Source of the DNA: JBBQSU01 sp038234815
GTDB taxonomy: Bacteria > Planctomycetota > Phycisphaerae > Tepidisphaerales > Tepidisphaeraceae
Assembly (NCBI GenBank): GCA_038234815.1
Contig: JBBQSU010000126.1
Coordinates: 1 to 9,862 of the forward strand
Reading direction: 5' to 3'
Length of the DNA stretch: 9,862 nucleotides
Shown here: one piece after another, positions 1 through 6,325 of the stretch
Layout of the letters: the number at the start of each line of letters is the position of its first letter
How positions within the stretch are numbered: the first letter of the stretch is position 1
Translations under genes and position numbers: made by a program
Notes under the pieces: generated by a model
What the model was told of the DNA's origin: nothing
The model's database searches: none
Seen by the model: the letters and a program-made list of their open reading frames with translations, nothing else

Positions 1-1
1 T

Positions 2-493
2 GTCGGTAAGCTCTTCACCTGGTCGCGGGCCAATAACGGCATCTGCGCCATCGCCGACGACATCGGCCCCTTCTTTTCGCTCAGTCCCGATGGCAAGCAG
101 ATCCTGGTGGAAAAAGTTTCATTGGCCGACAACCAGATCAGCAAGCGCGAACTGACGCTCATCAAGCCCAACGGCAGTGACGGCCGGGTGTTGCGCGACA
201 TCACCCCCACTCCCGATCTGCCCCTTTGGCCCAGTTGGCGGGGCAATTCCGAGATCGTCTTCTGCCCCCCGGTGGACATCAATAAACCCCAGCGCGTCGA
301 TGCCGACGGTCGGGTGAGATTCGACGCGGTGTTGTATAAGCTTACGGAGACTTTCGACCTGCAGCCGATCAAGACGCTTAGCGAGAGTTGGCCACCGGAA
401 CTTAAGCCCTTTTACAAGGTTCAGCCCGCACCCTCCACCGCGCCAACCACCCTGCCGGTGAGTTTTTCCCCACTGATCAGAACGGGCACGTAA
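2..493 (+). CDS. Beta-propeller (TolB/PD40-like) protein, C-terminal part
   Basis: The frame is open from the first bases of the window to a TAA at 491-493, so the gene begins upstream; 163 residues are visible. An internal GTG at 107 is not the true start, because the same frame continues upstream with good codon use. The segment FFSLSPDGKQILVEK (about residues 24-38) matches the WD40-like PD40 blade consensus (SPDGK plus a following beta strand). A later stretch, LWPSWRGNSEIVFCPP, looks like the next blade, with W-P-x-W in place of PxWSPDG. Such propellers usually sit in the periplasm or at the end of larger proteins such as sensor kinases, protein kinases or peptidases, where they bind partners. 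The tail is Pro/Thr/Ala-rich and probably disordered. What the missing N-terminus carries cannot be known from here. Confidence 0.6.
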   Translation, partial: VGKLFTWSRANNGICAIADDIGPFFSLSPDGKQILVEKVSLADNQISKRELTLIKPNGSDGRVLRDITPTPDLPLWPSWRGNSEIVFCPPVDINKPQRVDADGRVRFDAVLYKLTETFDLQPIKTLSESWPPELKPFYKVQPAPSTAPTTLPVSFSPLIRTGT

Positions 494-568
494 ATAAGCC
501 GAATCCCTTCGGAAAAAAACATCGGGCCGATTTGAGATTATCCGGTTCGCTCGCCAAGATCGGGGACG

Positions 569-1123
569 ATGAAAATTTATACCCGCACCGGTGACGACGG
601 ATCGACTGGCCTGATCGGAGGCACGCGCGTGCCCAAGAGCGACCTGCGGATCGAATGCTACGGCACGGTCGATGAACTAAACGCGTCGCTGGGTCTGGCT
701 GCCGCCGCCGGTGACGGCTGGTTACGCTCGCTGCTCCGACCGATTCAGAATGAACTGTTCGTGATCGGCTCGCAACTGGCCGCGCCCGATCCAATCGCCG
801 CCGGTTCGATTCCCATTTTGGATGAATCGGCGGTCACTCGCCTTGAACTTCAGATCGACGCATCCGAAGCCCAACTTTCCCCGCTGCACCAGTTCATTCT
901 CCCCGGCGGAAGTGAACCGGCCGCCCGGCTGCATCTGGCCCGAACCCTTTGCCGCCGCGCCGAACGCCTCCTCGTCCACTTCGCCCAGGATCGCCCGGTG
1001 GCACCACTGCTCATTACATATCTCAACCGACTGAGCGACTGGCTCTTCGTCCAAGCCCGGCAGGCAAACCACCGCGCAGGCGTCGAGGATGTCCTGTGGG
1101 AAAAGCACGGGGATTGGCGATGA
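569..1123 (+). CDS. pduO: Cob(I)yrinic acid a,c-diamide adenosyltransferase (PduO type)
   Basis: This enzyme transfers the 5'-deoxyadenosyl group of ATP to cob(I)alamin to make adenosylcobalamin in the cytoplasm. The 184 residues match the usual length of the PduO/MMAB family. Visible family motifs are the N-terminal ATP-binding stretch TRTGDDGSTGL (5-15), YGTVDELNASLG (31-42), FILPGG (109-114), the arginine-rich RTLCRRAER (125-133), which in this family contributes ATP and cobalamin contacts, and YLNRLSDWLFVQAR (151-164). The ATG at 569 gives exactly the family N-terminus and has a purine-rich GGGGAC just upstream. The gene lies 75 bp after the propeller gene and no other cobalamin gene is visible, so its local partners are unknown. 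It may serve methylmalonyl-CoA mutase or another B12 enzyme elsewhere. Confidence 0.94.
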   Translation: MKIYTRTGDDGSTGLIGGTRVPKSDLRIECYGTVDELNASLGLAAAAGDGWLRSLLRPIQNELFVIGSQLAAPDPIAAGSIPILDESAVTRLELQIDASEAQLSPLHQFILPGGSEPAARLHLARTLCRRAERLLVHFAQDRPVAPLLITYLNRLSDWLFVQARQANHRAGVEDVLWEKHGDWR

Positions 1124-1192
1124 ATGGGCGAGGCAAAGCCTTGGGCAAGTGAGTCCAAACCCGGGGTTTGCCAGCATAGGCCAGACAGTCGA

Positions 1193-1217
1193 AAAATCGG
1201 CTCCCCGAGGCGATTTT
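1193..1217 (+). terminator. Possible bidirectional terminator after the adenosyltransferase gene
   Basis: AAAATCG (1193-1199) is the exact reverse complement of CGATTTT (1211-1217), and the loop contains a further CTC/GAG pairing. The A-rich 5' arm and T-rich 3' arm are typical of a short bidirectional intrinsic terminator. It lies 70 bases after the adenosyltransferase stop and upstream of the next gene's putative promoter. The T tract is only four bases, so efficiency may be low. A second small hairpin, CAAACC/GGTTTG, sits at 1156-1170 without a T tract. Confidence 0.4.
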
Positions 1218-1225
1218 GGAATCTT

Positions 1226-1267
1226 CCTGTAAAACAGGTGTATTTATTCGCACCACCCGGGTATAAT
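1226..1267 (+). promoter_or_regulatory. Putative promoter of the RRM gene with an overlapping palindrome
   Basis: A perfect TATAAT hexamer lies at 1262-1267, in a locally AT-rich stretch unlike the GC-rich surroundings. No good -35 box is found at 17-18 bp spacing (the hexamer there is TGTATT), so the call rests on the -10 box. Just upstream, CCTGT (1226-1230) and ACAGG (1234-1238) form a 5-bp inverted repeat around AAA, in a position suited to an operator. Initiation near 1274 would leave a leader of about 160 nt before the RRM start codon. The gap 1124-1433 holds this promoter, the terminator-like hairpins and the leader, and no gene. Confidence 0.4.
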
Positions 1268-1433
1268 GTGGCCGTTGGCTCTATGTGACGAATCAGATTA
1301 CGCGACAGTTTTGGCACCTCTGCCTCGCAGTCTCTATTCCAGAACATTCCTTCCTTTTGGGCAAAAGCATCAGCCCCTTTCAACGACCCGGAAAGTAAAA
1401 CGTGGGTTATCCTGTTCGAGCCTGGAGAGACTT

Positions 1434-1826
1434 ATGGGCAAGAAGCTGTATGTGGGCAATTTGAGTTACGACGTCAGCGCCAGCACGCTGCAAGACCTTT
1501 TTTCGGCGCATGGCACCGTGGAAAGCGCGCAGATCATTTCCGATCGCGACACCGGTCAGAGCAAGGGCTTTGGCTTTGTGGAAATGGGTTCTGATGCCGA
1601 AGCACAGGCCGCAATTGCGGCGCTGAACGGTCAGCAGAACAACGGTCGGGCGTTGACTGTCAACGAAGCCAAGCCGAAAGAAAGCCGAAGCGGCGGCGGC
1701 GGTGGTGGTGGCGGTGGCCGTGGTGGCTACGGCGGCGGCAGTGGTGTCGGCGGCGGAAGCCGTGGCGGCTACGGCGGCGGCAGTGGTGGCGGCGGCGGCG
1801 GCGGCGGTGGCCGCGGACGTTATTGA
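1434..1826 (+). CDS. Glycine-rich RRM RNA-binding protein
   Basis: The protein has 130 residues: a single RNA-recognition motif at about 3-80, then a Gly-rich tail at 87-130 with scattered Arg, Tyr and Ser (RGG-like). RNP2 is LYVGNL (5-10) and RNP1 is KGFGFVEM (44-51), with the aromatic positions needed for RNA stacking. It belongs to the small bacterial RRM family known from cyanobacteria, many members of which are cold-induced and probably act as RNA chaperones. The start at 1434 is preferred over an in-frame ATG at 1266: it gives the canonical N-terminus MGKKLYVGNL, has GGAGAG a few bases upstream, and the 1266 codon overlaps the TATAAT box. It appears monocistronic, with its own promoter, long leader and terminator. 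Any cold induction here is inferred from the family. Confidence 0.93.
   Translation: MGKKLYVGNLSYDVSASTLQDLFSAHGTVESAQIISDRDTGQSKGFGFVEMGSDAEAQAAIAALNGQQNNGRALTVNEAKPKESRSGGGGGGGGGRGGYGGGSGVGGGSRGGYGGGSGGGGGGGGGRGRY
1719..1787 (+). repeat. Imperfect 27-bp direct repeat in the Gly-rich tail
   Basis: The segments 1719-1745 and 1761-1787 are identical except at one position (T at 1724, C at 1766), and both encode RGGYGGGSG. The flanking sequence (1691-1718 and 1788-1810) is almost pure GGC/GGT codons. The unit spacing is 42 bp, a multiple of three, so gain or loss of a unit would keep the frame and change only the tail length. Confidence 0.8.
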
Positions 1827-1840
1827 ACCTTTACCCGCGT

Positions 1841-1870
1841 CGGAGCCGCCGAAAGGTGGCTCCGTCGCTT
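1841..1870 (+). terminator. Intrinsic terminator of the RRM gene
   Basis: A 10-bp stem is formed by 1841-1850 and 1855-1864 with one G-T wobble and a stable GAAA tetraloop at 1851-1854. A modest T-rich tail follows (to about 1872). It starts 14 bases after the RRM stop codon. The tail is interrupted by CGC, so termination may be incomplete. Confidence 0.6.
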
Positions 1871-1927
1871 TTATGCCGGCGCGGGCCGGACACGCAAAGC
1901 CGTCCAACGCATGACCCGAGGTAGCAG

Positions 1928-2548
1928 ATGCCGACTGTCGCCAAAAAGAAATCCCTCCGCTCCATCGATCCGGTTCCCATGGCCGACTACGAGCAGGTCG
2001 TAGGAAAAATGTCCCCCAAGGACCGCGGAAATATCACACGATACCTCGAGAATCCACTGACCGCAGCCTCCGAAGGCCAGGTCTCGCTTTGGAAGCGATT
2101 TTTCTGTGTGATGGCAGCGCTTTCCCCTCATGCGATTCAATCCACCGGCCAACTGGCCGTGCAGTTTTATGTGGCCGACGGCAAGCACCGGTTGCAGGTG
2201 TTTGCCCTTGAAGATGCCCGGCAGGGCACACTCAACTTATACATCCCCGATTGCACCGACGCGGCGATGAAGCAGGACCTGCTCGGGGCGCCCAAGCAGG
2301 TCGAAGATGTTTTGGTGTACCCGATCATCGGGACCAAGGGTGAGACGCTCAACGTCGAATCCTTGACTGCTGCCGGGACGATCAACGCCCCGGAGTTTTT
2401 CAAGCACATGCTGGGCTGGAACCGCAAGGCGATCCGTGTGTCGCTGCCGGCCACGGCGTCGGCCGTGGCAATGCACACGGCCGAAATCCTCTGCGTGCTG
2501 GGCGCGCAGAAACGAGTCGCCGAGGCCACCCCTGCGGTCAAGCGATAA
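1928..2548 (+). CDS. Unrecognised 206-residue protein
   Basis: I do not recognise this family. The ATG at 1928 has a good ribosome binding site, GAGG, six bases upstream. Codon use is strongly coding-like throughout. No signal peptide, membrane helix or known catalytic motif is visible. The N-terminus is basic (AKKKSLR), which might touch nucleic acid or simply be a flexible tail. A central stretch of alternating hydrophobics (QLAVQFYVADGKHRLQVFAL, about residues 74-93) reads as beta hairpins, followed by LNLYIPDC. The C-terminal 60 residues look helical. It is probably cytoplasmic. The gene lies 101 bp after the RRM stop, beyond the terminator, and 36 bp before another unrecognised gene that it may be co-transcribed with. 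Confidence 0.72.
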   Translation: MPTVAKKKSLRSIDPVPMADYEQVVGKMSPKDRGNITRYLENPLTAASEGQVSLWKRFFCVMAALSPHAIQSTGQLAVQFYVADGKHRLQVFALEDARQGTLNLYIPDCTDAAMKQDLLGAPKQVEDVLVYPIIGTKGETLNVESLTAAGTINAPEFFKHMLGWNRKAIRVSLPATASAVAMHTAEILCVLGAQKRVAEATPAVKR

Positions 2549-2584
2549 GAAAGCGTCCGGCTCTCTCGAACCAAGGCTCCGGCC

Positions 2585-2911
2585 ATGACGATCTATCGAA
2601 TGTATGTCGATCAGGGAAACCGGGCCGGGTTCTGGGTGCAGCACCGGTCGTGGCCCAACGCCTGCGCCCGCGTCGATAGCATTGGCGGGCTGGAGTCGGG
2701 CCGCTTGCCCGGCCGGGCACCGAATCACGACGACGCCGAAGTGCGCATTCGCGGGTTTGACGTCAGAAGCGGACGTCCCGTCGATCTGGGAGCGATCATC
2801 CAAACGCCCTGCGACCAGCATTTCGCCGTCATCGCCGAGCCGATGTGGTTCCGCAACCACCGATTCACCAAGCCGCCCGTGCTGGCCGCCCTTGCCCCGC
2901 CAGTCGCCTGA
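2585..2911 (+). CDS. Small unrecognised protein (108 residues)
   Basis: I do not recognise this family. The frame from ATG 2585 to TGA 2911 has GC-rich third positions and a balanced amino-acid composition. The overlapping +1 frame (2604-2996) is rich in Ser/Pro/Ala/Arg and looks like a shadow. The protein begins MTIYRMYVDQGNRAGFWVQHRSW, contains many Trp, Arg and Gly residues, and has no signal peptide or membrane helix. A segment DAEVRIRGFDVRSGRPVDLG resembles a beta-rich core. No convincing ribosome binding site precedes the start. It follows the previous unrecognised gene by 36 bp on the same strand, so the two may be functionally paired, and precedes the desaturase by 95 bp. Confidence 0.6.
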   Translation: MTIYRMYVDQGNRAGFWVQHRSWPNACARVDSIGGLESGRLPGRAPNHDDAEVRIRGFDVRSGRPVDLGAIIQTPCDQHFAVIAEPMWFRNHRFTKPPVLAALAPPVA

Positions 2912-3006
2912 CCACACCAAGCGAATTTTATTCAACCTTGCCCGCGTGTTGCCCGGACATCGGAGCATAGAATCGCTGGACACCCCGTTTTGTTAAAGGA
3001 TCGCCT

Positions 3007-3969
3007 ATGACCCCCGACCTCTCCCGTTCAATGGATCAGCCGCCCGAACTAGACGCACCGACATCGGCACCGAATCTGAACTTCCCGCAGCTTGCCCCGC
3101 TGACCATTCGCATCGCCACTCTTGCCGTCGTGATCGTACCCTTCCTAGGCCTCATTGCCGCCATCGTGATACTCTGGGGCTGGGGTTTCAGCGGGATACA
3201 TGCCGGCGTGATGGCCGGAATGTACCTGCTGACCGCAGTCGGCGTGACCGTCGGTTATCACCGCTTATTCACCCACAAGTCCTTTCAAACCTATCCTGCG
3301 GTCACCTGGCTGCTGGCCATCCTCGGATCGATGGCGGTCGAAGGCCCTGTGCTGAAGTGGGTCGCCCAGCATCGCCGACATCATCAGCACAGCGACCATG
3401 AAGACGATCCCCATTCCCCGCACCTGCATGGCGCGGGCTTTGGCGGAATGGTGCGCGGGCTGTGGCACGCGCACGTCGGTTGGGTCTTCGGCAAAGACTC
3501 GCCGAACCTCCGCCGATATGTCGCCGACCTCACGTCCGATCCCGTCCTCGGCGTCATTAGCAACCTCTGGATGCTCTGGGCGCTGCTCGGTTTGCTCATC
3601 CCCACGCTGCTCGGCGGGCTGCTCACGCTCAGTTGGAGCGGCGCGCTCATCGGCTTTATCTGGGGAGGACTGGCGCGATTGTTCCTCGTCCACCATGTGA
3701 CCTGGAGCGTCAACTCCATCTGCCACATCTGGGGCCGGCAACCCTTTCGCAGTCACGATCAAAGCCGCAACAACGTGGTCGTCGGCGTTCTCGCTCTCGG
3801 CGAAGGGTGGCATAACAACCATCACGCATTCCCCACCTCGGCCCGGCACGGGCTGTATTGGTGGCAGATCGACCTGAGCTATTACCTCATCCTGTTCATG
3901 CAATGCATCGGCCTGGCCTGGGACATCCGCACGCCGTCGGTCGAAAAAATGGCCGAAAAGGCCATGTAA
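3007..3969 (+). CDS. Membrane acyl-CoA (delta-9 type) fatty acid desaturase
   Basis: This is an integral-membrane di-iron enzyme that introduces a cis double bond into a saturated acyl chain, using O2 and electrons from a carrier. All three histidine clusters of the acyl-CoA desaturase family are present: HRLFTH (85-90), HRRHHQHSD (122-130) and HNNHH (269-273), plus the conserved HHVTWSVNSICH stretch (229-240). Hydrophobic membrane segments lie at about 36-58, 63-84, 100-115, 182-206 and 208-226. The 320 residues are a normal length for bacterial members. AAAGGA at 2995-3000 precedes the ATG at the right distance. The N-terminal 30 residues are Pro-rich and polar. A second, unrelated desaturase follows 56 bp downstream. 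Chain-length and position specificity cannot be read from sequence alone. Confidence 0.93.
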   Translation: MTPDLSRSMDQPPELDAPTSAPNLNFPQLAPLTIRIATLAVVIVPFLGLIAAIVILWGWGFSGIHAGVMAGMYLLTAVGVTVGYHRLFTHKSFQTYPAVTWLLAILGSMAVEGPVLKWVAQHRRHHQHSDHEDDPHSPHLHGAGFGGMVRGLWHAHVGWVFGKDSPNLRRYVADLTSDPVLGVISNLWMLWALLGLLIPTLLGGLLTLSWSGALIGFIWGGLARLFLVHHVTWSVNSICHIWGRQPFRSHDQSRNNVVVGVLALGEGWHNNHHAFPTSARHGLYWWQIDLSYYLILFMQCIGLAWDIRTPSVEKMAEKAM

Positions 3970-4025
3970 GCTCCAGACGAATTTTTCAGTGGACGTTTTC
4001 CCAACCCATCGGGTATTTTTATTTC

Positions 4026-5024
4026 ATGCTTGATTCGCCAGCTCATTTGCCCTCGCAGCGAGAAGTTCTGCAAGGTCTGCAGGAAGTGGTTCGTGAGAAC
4101 CTCAGCCTGCTCACTCCCATCGATCGCGCCTGGCAACCTACCGACTATCTTCCCGATCTCAGCCGCGCCGACTGGCAAGCTCAGGTCGCGGACTTTCGCG
4201 CCCCGGCCCAGCAGCTCAGCGATCAGGTGCTGGTGGTGCTCGTCGGTGACATGGTGACCGAAGAAGCACTGCCCAGCTATTCGGTGTCGCTCAATCTGAT
4301 TGCCAAGGACGAAAATGGCACCAGCCCGGAACCCTGGGCCAAGTGGCTTCGCGGTTGGACCGCAGAGGAAAATCGTCACGGCGATTTGCTCAACGCCTTC
4401 CTGCGCCTCACCGGCCGCGTGGACATGCGCGCCGTCGAAGTCACCGTCCATCACCTCCTGGCCAATGGTTTCAATCCGCGGGCGTTCCCCGATCTCTACG
4501 CCGGGCTCGTCTATACCTCCTTCCAGGAACGGGCCACGAAAATTTCACATAACAATGTCGCCCGGCTGGCCGATGCCGAGGGCAACAAGGCGCTTGGTGA
4601 TATCTGCCGGCGCATCGCCGGCGACGAGGCCCGGCACGAGGCGTTCTATACCCGCATGATGGGCGCGGTATTCAATGTCGATCCCCAGGGGGGCATGATT
4701 ACCTGCGGCAATATGCTCAAACGCATCATCTCCATGCCCGGCCGGCTGATGTATGACGGGAAAGACCCAGACCTCTTCGACCACTTTGCCGTGGTCGCCC
4801 AGCGCCTGAGCGTCTACACCGTTCACGACTACGCCACCATCGTCCGCCATCTCAATGATACCTGGGCCATCGCCAAGCTCTCACTTACCGGCACTGCCGC
4901 CAAGATGCAGGATTTCATGTGCCGGCAGGCCGAAAAGCTCGAATCCATGGCCGACAGCGTGGCCGAGCGCATCGCCGCCGAGCCGCTCGTGAAATTCAGT
5001 TGGATTCATAACCGGCTGGCCTGA
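4026..5024 (+). CDS. Soluble acyl-ACP desaturase (stearoyl-ACP delta-9 desaturase family)
   Basis: This is a ferritin-like di-iron enzyme that desaturates acyl chains carried on acyl carrier protein. All iron ligands of the plant enzyme are recognisable: Glu in VTEEALPSY (79-80), E115 and H118 in EENRHG, E168 in SFQERAT, and E201 and H204 in DEARHE. The C-terminal half is strikingly similar to the plastid enzyme, with ISMP..LMYDG, LFDHF..VAQRL, VYT..DYA and a terminal FSWI. The 332 residues begin directly in the mature domain with no transit peptide. The frame is open upstream into the previous gene, but ATG 4026 is the first start after that gene's stop and gives the expected N-terminus. No Shine-Dalgarno is obvious; the leader is AT-rich. 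It is probably co-transcribed with the membrane desaturase and converges on the minus-strand isomerase, 20 bp from its end. Confidence 0.92.
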   Translation: MLDSPAHLPSQREVLQGLQEVVRENLSLLTPIDRAWQPTDYLPDLSRADWQAQVADFRAPAQQLSDQVLVVLVGDMVTEEALPSYSVSLNLIAKDENGTSPEPWAKWLRGWTAEENRHGDLLNAFLRLTGRVDMRAVEVTVHHLLANGFNPRAFPDLYAGLVYTSFQERATKISHNNVARLADAEGNKALGDICRRIAGDEARHEAFYTRMMGAVFNVDPQGGMITCGNMLKRIISMPGRLMYDGKDPDLFDHFAVVAQRLSVYTVHDYATIVRHLNDTWAIAKLSLTGTAAKMQDFMCRQAEKLESMADSVAERIAAEPLVKFSWIHNRLA

Positions 5025-5044
5025 CCCGCGTCCGCCGGCAGCTT

Positions 5045-5608
5045 TCATGCGTCCACTTGCCGGTCGATCCACTCACACAGCGAATGAAACAGCAGCTTGT
5101 GCCCTTCCTGAATCCGCGCTGTCGAATCACTGGGAACGATCAGCTCGATATCGCAGGTGTCCTTTAGTTTTCCCCCGTCGCGGCCCAGAAAACCCGCCGT
5201 CATCACCGACTGCTTTTGCGCGGTTTTCACCGCCTCGATCAAGCTCGGCGAATTTCCGCTGGTGCTGAAGACCACGAGCATGTCACCGGGATTTCCCAAC
5301 GCTTCCACCTGACGCGAAAATACCCGTTCATAGCCGTAGTCATTCGCGCAGCAGGTGATGGCCGCGGCCTCGGTCAGCGCAATCGCCGCCAAGGCCCGGC
5401 GGTCTTTCCTAAATCGCACGCTCAGTTCTTCGGCCAGATGGGCCGCATCGGCACAGCTCCCGCCATTGCCGCATACCAGCACCTTGCCGCGTCGGTCCCA
5501 TGTCGCCAGCATCGCCTGGCCCAGCTTCAGCAGACCAGGCTCGAGCTGCGCCATCTTCGGCAGCAACTGGCTCCACTCCTCAATACTCTGCCTTAAAATC
5601 TGTTGCAC
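5045..5608 (-). CDS. gmhA: Sedoheptulose-7-phosphate isomerase (GmhA-like SIS protein)
   Basis: GmhA isomerises D-sedoheptulose 7-phosphate to D-glycero-D-manno-heptose 7-phosphate, the first step to ADP-heptose for lipopolysaccharide or glycans. The SIS fold is clear: CGNGGSCADAAHLAEEL (46-62), LTEAAAITCCANDYGYERVFSRQ (78-100), STSGNS (115-120), GRDGGK (142-147) and RIQEGHKLLFH (165-175). Zinc-site positions of the E. coli enzyme are matched by H57, E61, Q167 and H175. I choose GTG 5608: GAGG lies seven bases upstream and the 187-residue product has the family length. A TTG at 5656 would add 16 unconserved residues. The related DiaA family shares the fold, but the metal-site residues favour GmhA. 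No other heptose gene is visible nearby. Confidence 0.9.
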   Translation of the reverse strand: MQQILRQSIEEWSQLLPKMAQLEPGLLKLGQAMLATWDRRGKVLVCGNGGSCADAAHLAEELSVRFRKDRRALAAIALTEAAAITCCANDYGYERVFSRQVEALGNPGDMLVVFSTSGNSPSLIEAVKTAQKQSVMTAGFLGRDGGKLKDTCDIELIVPSDSTARIQEGHKLLFHSLCEWIDRQVDA

Positions 5609-5619
5609 GGCATGGCCTC
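5609..5619 (-). promoter_or_regulatory. Ribosome binding site deciding the gmhA start
   Basis: On the minus strand GAGG (5619-5616) is followed by a seven-base spacer and GTG at 5608. The upstream TTG alternative at 5656 has no purine-rich sequence at a suitable distance. This supports the shorter protein. Confidence 0.6.
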
Positions 5620-5673
5620 GAAAGTGGGTGTTAGTGGACCGGGCGGCGCTTTTCAATCCGACATCTACGCGAC

Positions 5674-5865
5674 CTAAAAATGCGCGTCGGTTCGCATGTA
5701 CGCGCTTTCAATGTCGTCGATATCCAGCCCGGTGTCGTTCTCGGCAATCTTCCCGCCAATCAGCCCGTCTCGATACATCATCCGGCCCGTCGCCAAATCC
5801 TCTTGGCAAACGACCGCACGGTCACGGGGACGTCCGGCACTGAGCCGCTCGCTGGTGTAATCATC
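5674..5865 (-). pseudogene. Coding-like segment without a start codon
   Basis: On the minus strand 63 codons run from just after a TAG (5868-5866) to a TAG at 5676-5674. No ATG or GTG occurs before codon 29. The composition is protein-like, with many Asp, Gly and Glu and a GC-rich third position in about two thirds of codons. The middle reads DLATGRMMYRDGLIGGKIAE and the end reads GLDIDDIESAYMRTDAHF. An ATG at 5864, one base out of phase, would reach only 28 codons in its own frame, so a single frameshift could have broken a small gene. It lies directly upstream of gmhA on the same strand. I do not recognise the family. It could instead be a small gene with an unusual start at TTG 5796 or ATG 5781. 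Confidence 0.4.
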
Positions 5866-5882
5866 CTAACACAAAACCCCTT

Positions 5883-5900
5883 CGGACAATTAGTTGTCCG
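5883..5900. promoter_or_regulatory. 18-bp palindrome, possible operator
   Basis: CGGACAA (5883-5889) and TTGTCCG (5894-5900) are exact reverse complements around TTAG. No T tract follows on either strand, so it is unlikely to be a terminator. Its place just upstream of the minus-strand segment and gmhA fits a repressor-binding site, but no regulator is identified. Confidence 0.35.
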
Positions 5901-6020
5901 GCTTGGCGGGATTCGTCCGGGCGTGCTTGGCATCAGTGGGGCGCGGAAATTTTTTCTGCCTGCACCCTCCATCTGTAATGATTGGCATAGCCGTATATAT
6001 GTAAGAAAGTTATATGAACA

Positions 6021-6074
6021 AAAGTCACTTTGATCGAACGAATAAGTGGACCTAAAGTGACATAAAAGTGACCT
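6021..6074. repeat. AGTGAC direct repeats at 11-bp spacing plus an inverted copy
   Basis: AGTG cores start at 6045, 6056 and 6067, exactly 11 bp apart, within the units AGTGGACCT, AGTGACAT and AGTGACCT. Upstream, 6021-6031 reads AAAGTCACTTT, a palindrome around a central C and so an inverted copy of AAAGTGAC. Spacing near one helical turn places all copies on one face of the DNA, as in operators and plasmid iterons. The surroundings are much more AT-rich than the neighbouring genes. Confidence 0.55.
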
Positions 6075-6210
6075 GAGAATCTCCCGTATTTGTCCGCCCA
6101 TGCACAAGAAAGCCCCGTTTGCGCAGGTTTTTCCCTGTCCTTTTTCCGGCCGTGGTTGATGACTAATGCCCGCCATGCGTCTGCCACTGTTCCGCGAGCA
6201 TAATATCATA

Positions 6211-6270
6211 AAACGCCCGAAAAATCCGCTAAAATCCGTGAAACCGTTAGGGAGTTGTTCGCGGGCGTTT
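6211..6270. repeat. 9-bp inverted repeat with a 42-bp spacer
   Basis: AAACGCCCG (6211-6219) and CGGGCGTTT (6262-6270) are perfect reverse complements. The spacer contains a short tandem repeat, AAAATCCG at 6221-6228 and 6231-6238. It could fold as a long-loop RNA hairpin or be a protein-binding site. No known RNA family is recognised. Confidence 0.35.
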
Positions 6271-6325
6271 CAAGGGGGGAGTGGCAACCTGACCACCGAT
6301 TCCGCCGGATTTTGAACGCGAATGA

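Noticed and set aside
499..519. Hairpin CCGAA-TCCC-TTCGG after the propeller gene
   Set aside because: The stem is only 5 bp and is followed by an A run rather than a T run, so it does not support a terminator on either strand.
1266..1433. In-frame upstream extension of the RRM protein from ATG 1266
   Set aside because: The codon overlaps the TATAAT box, the added 56 residues match nothing in the family, and ATG 1434 has a proper ribosome binding site.
1407..1907. Long minus-strand frame rich in Ala and Thr
   Set aside because: It is the antisense of the GGC/GGT repeat encoding the Gly-rich tail.
2237..2983. 248-codon minus-strand frame opposite the unrecognised genes
   Set aside because: The plus-strand frames have better codon use and ribosome binding sites; the antisense frame is an effect of high GC content and spans two plus-strand genes.
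3858..4025. In-frame upstream extension of the acyl-ACP desaturase
   Set aside because: It lies inside the membrane desaturase gene in another frame and has no family similarity; ATG 4026 is the first start after that gene's stop.
5680..6033. 117-codon plus-strand frame
   Set aside because: It is antisense to the better-looking minus-strand segment and then enters the AT-rich island; no ribosome binding site and no family features.
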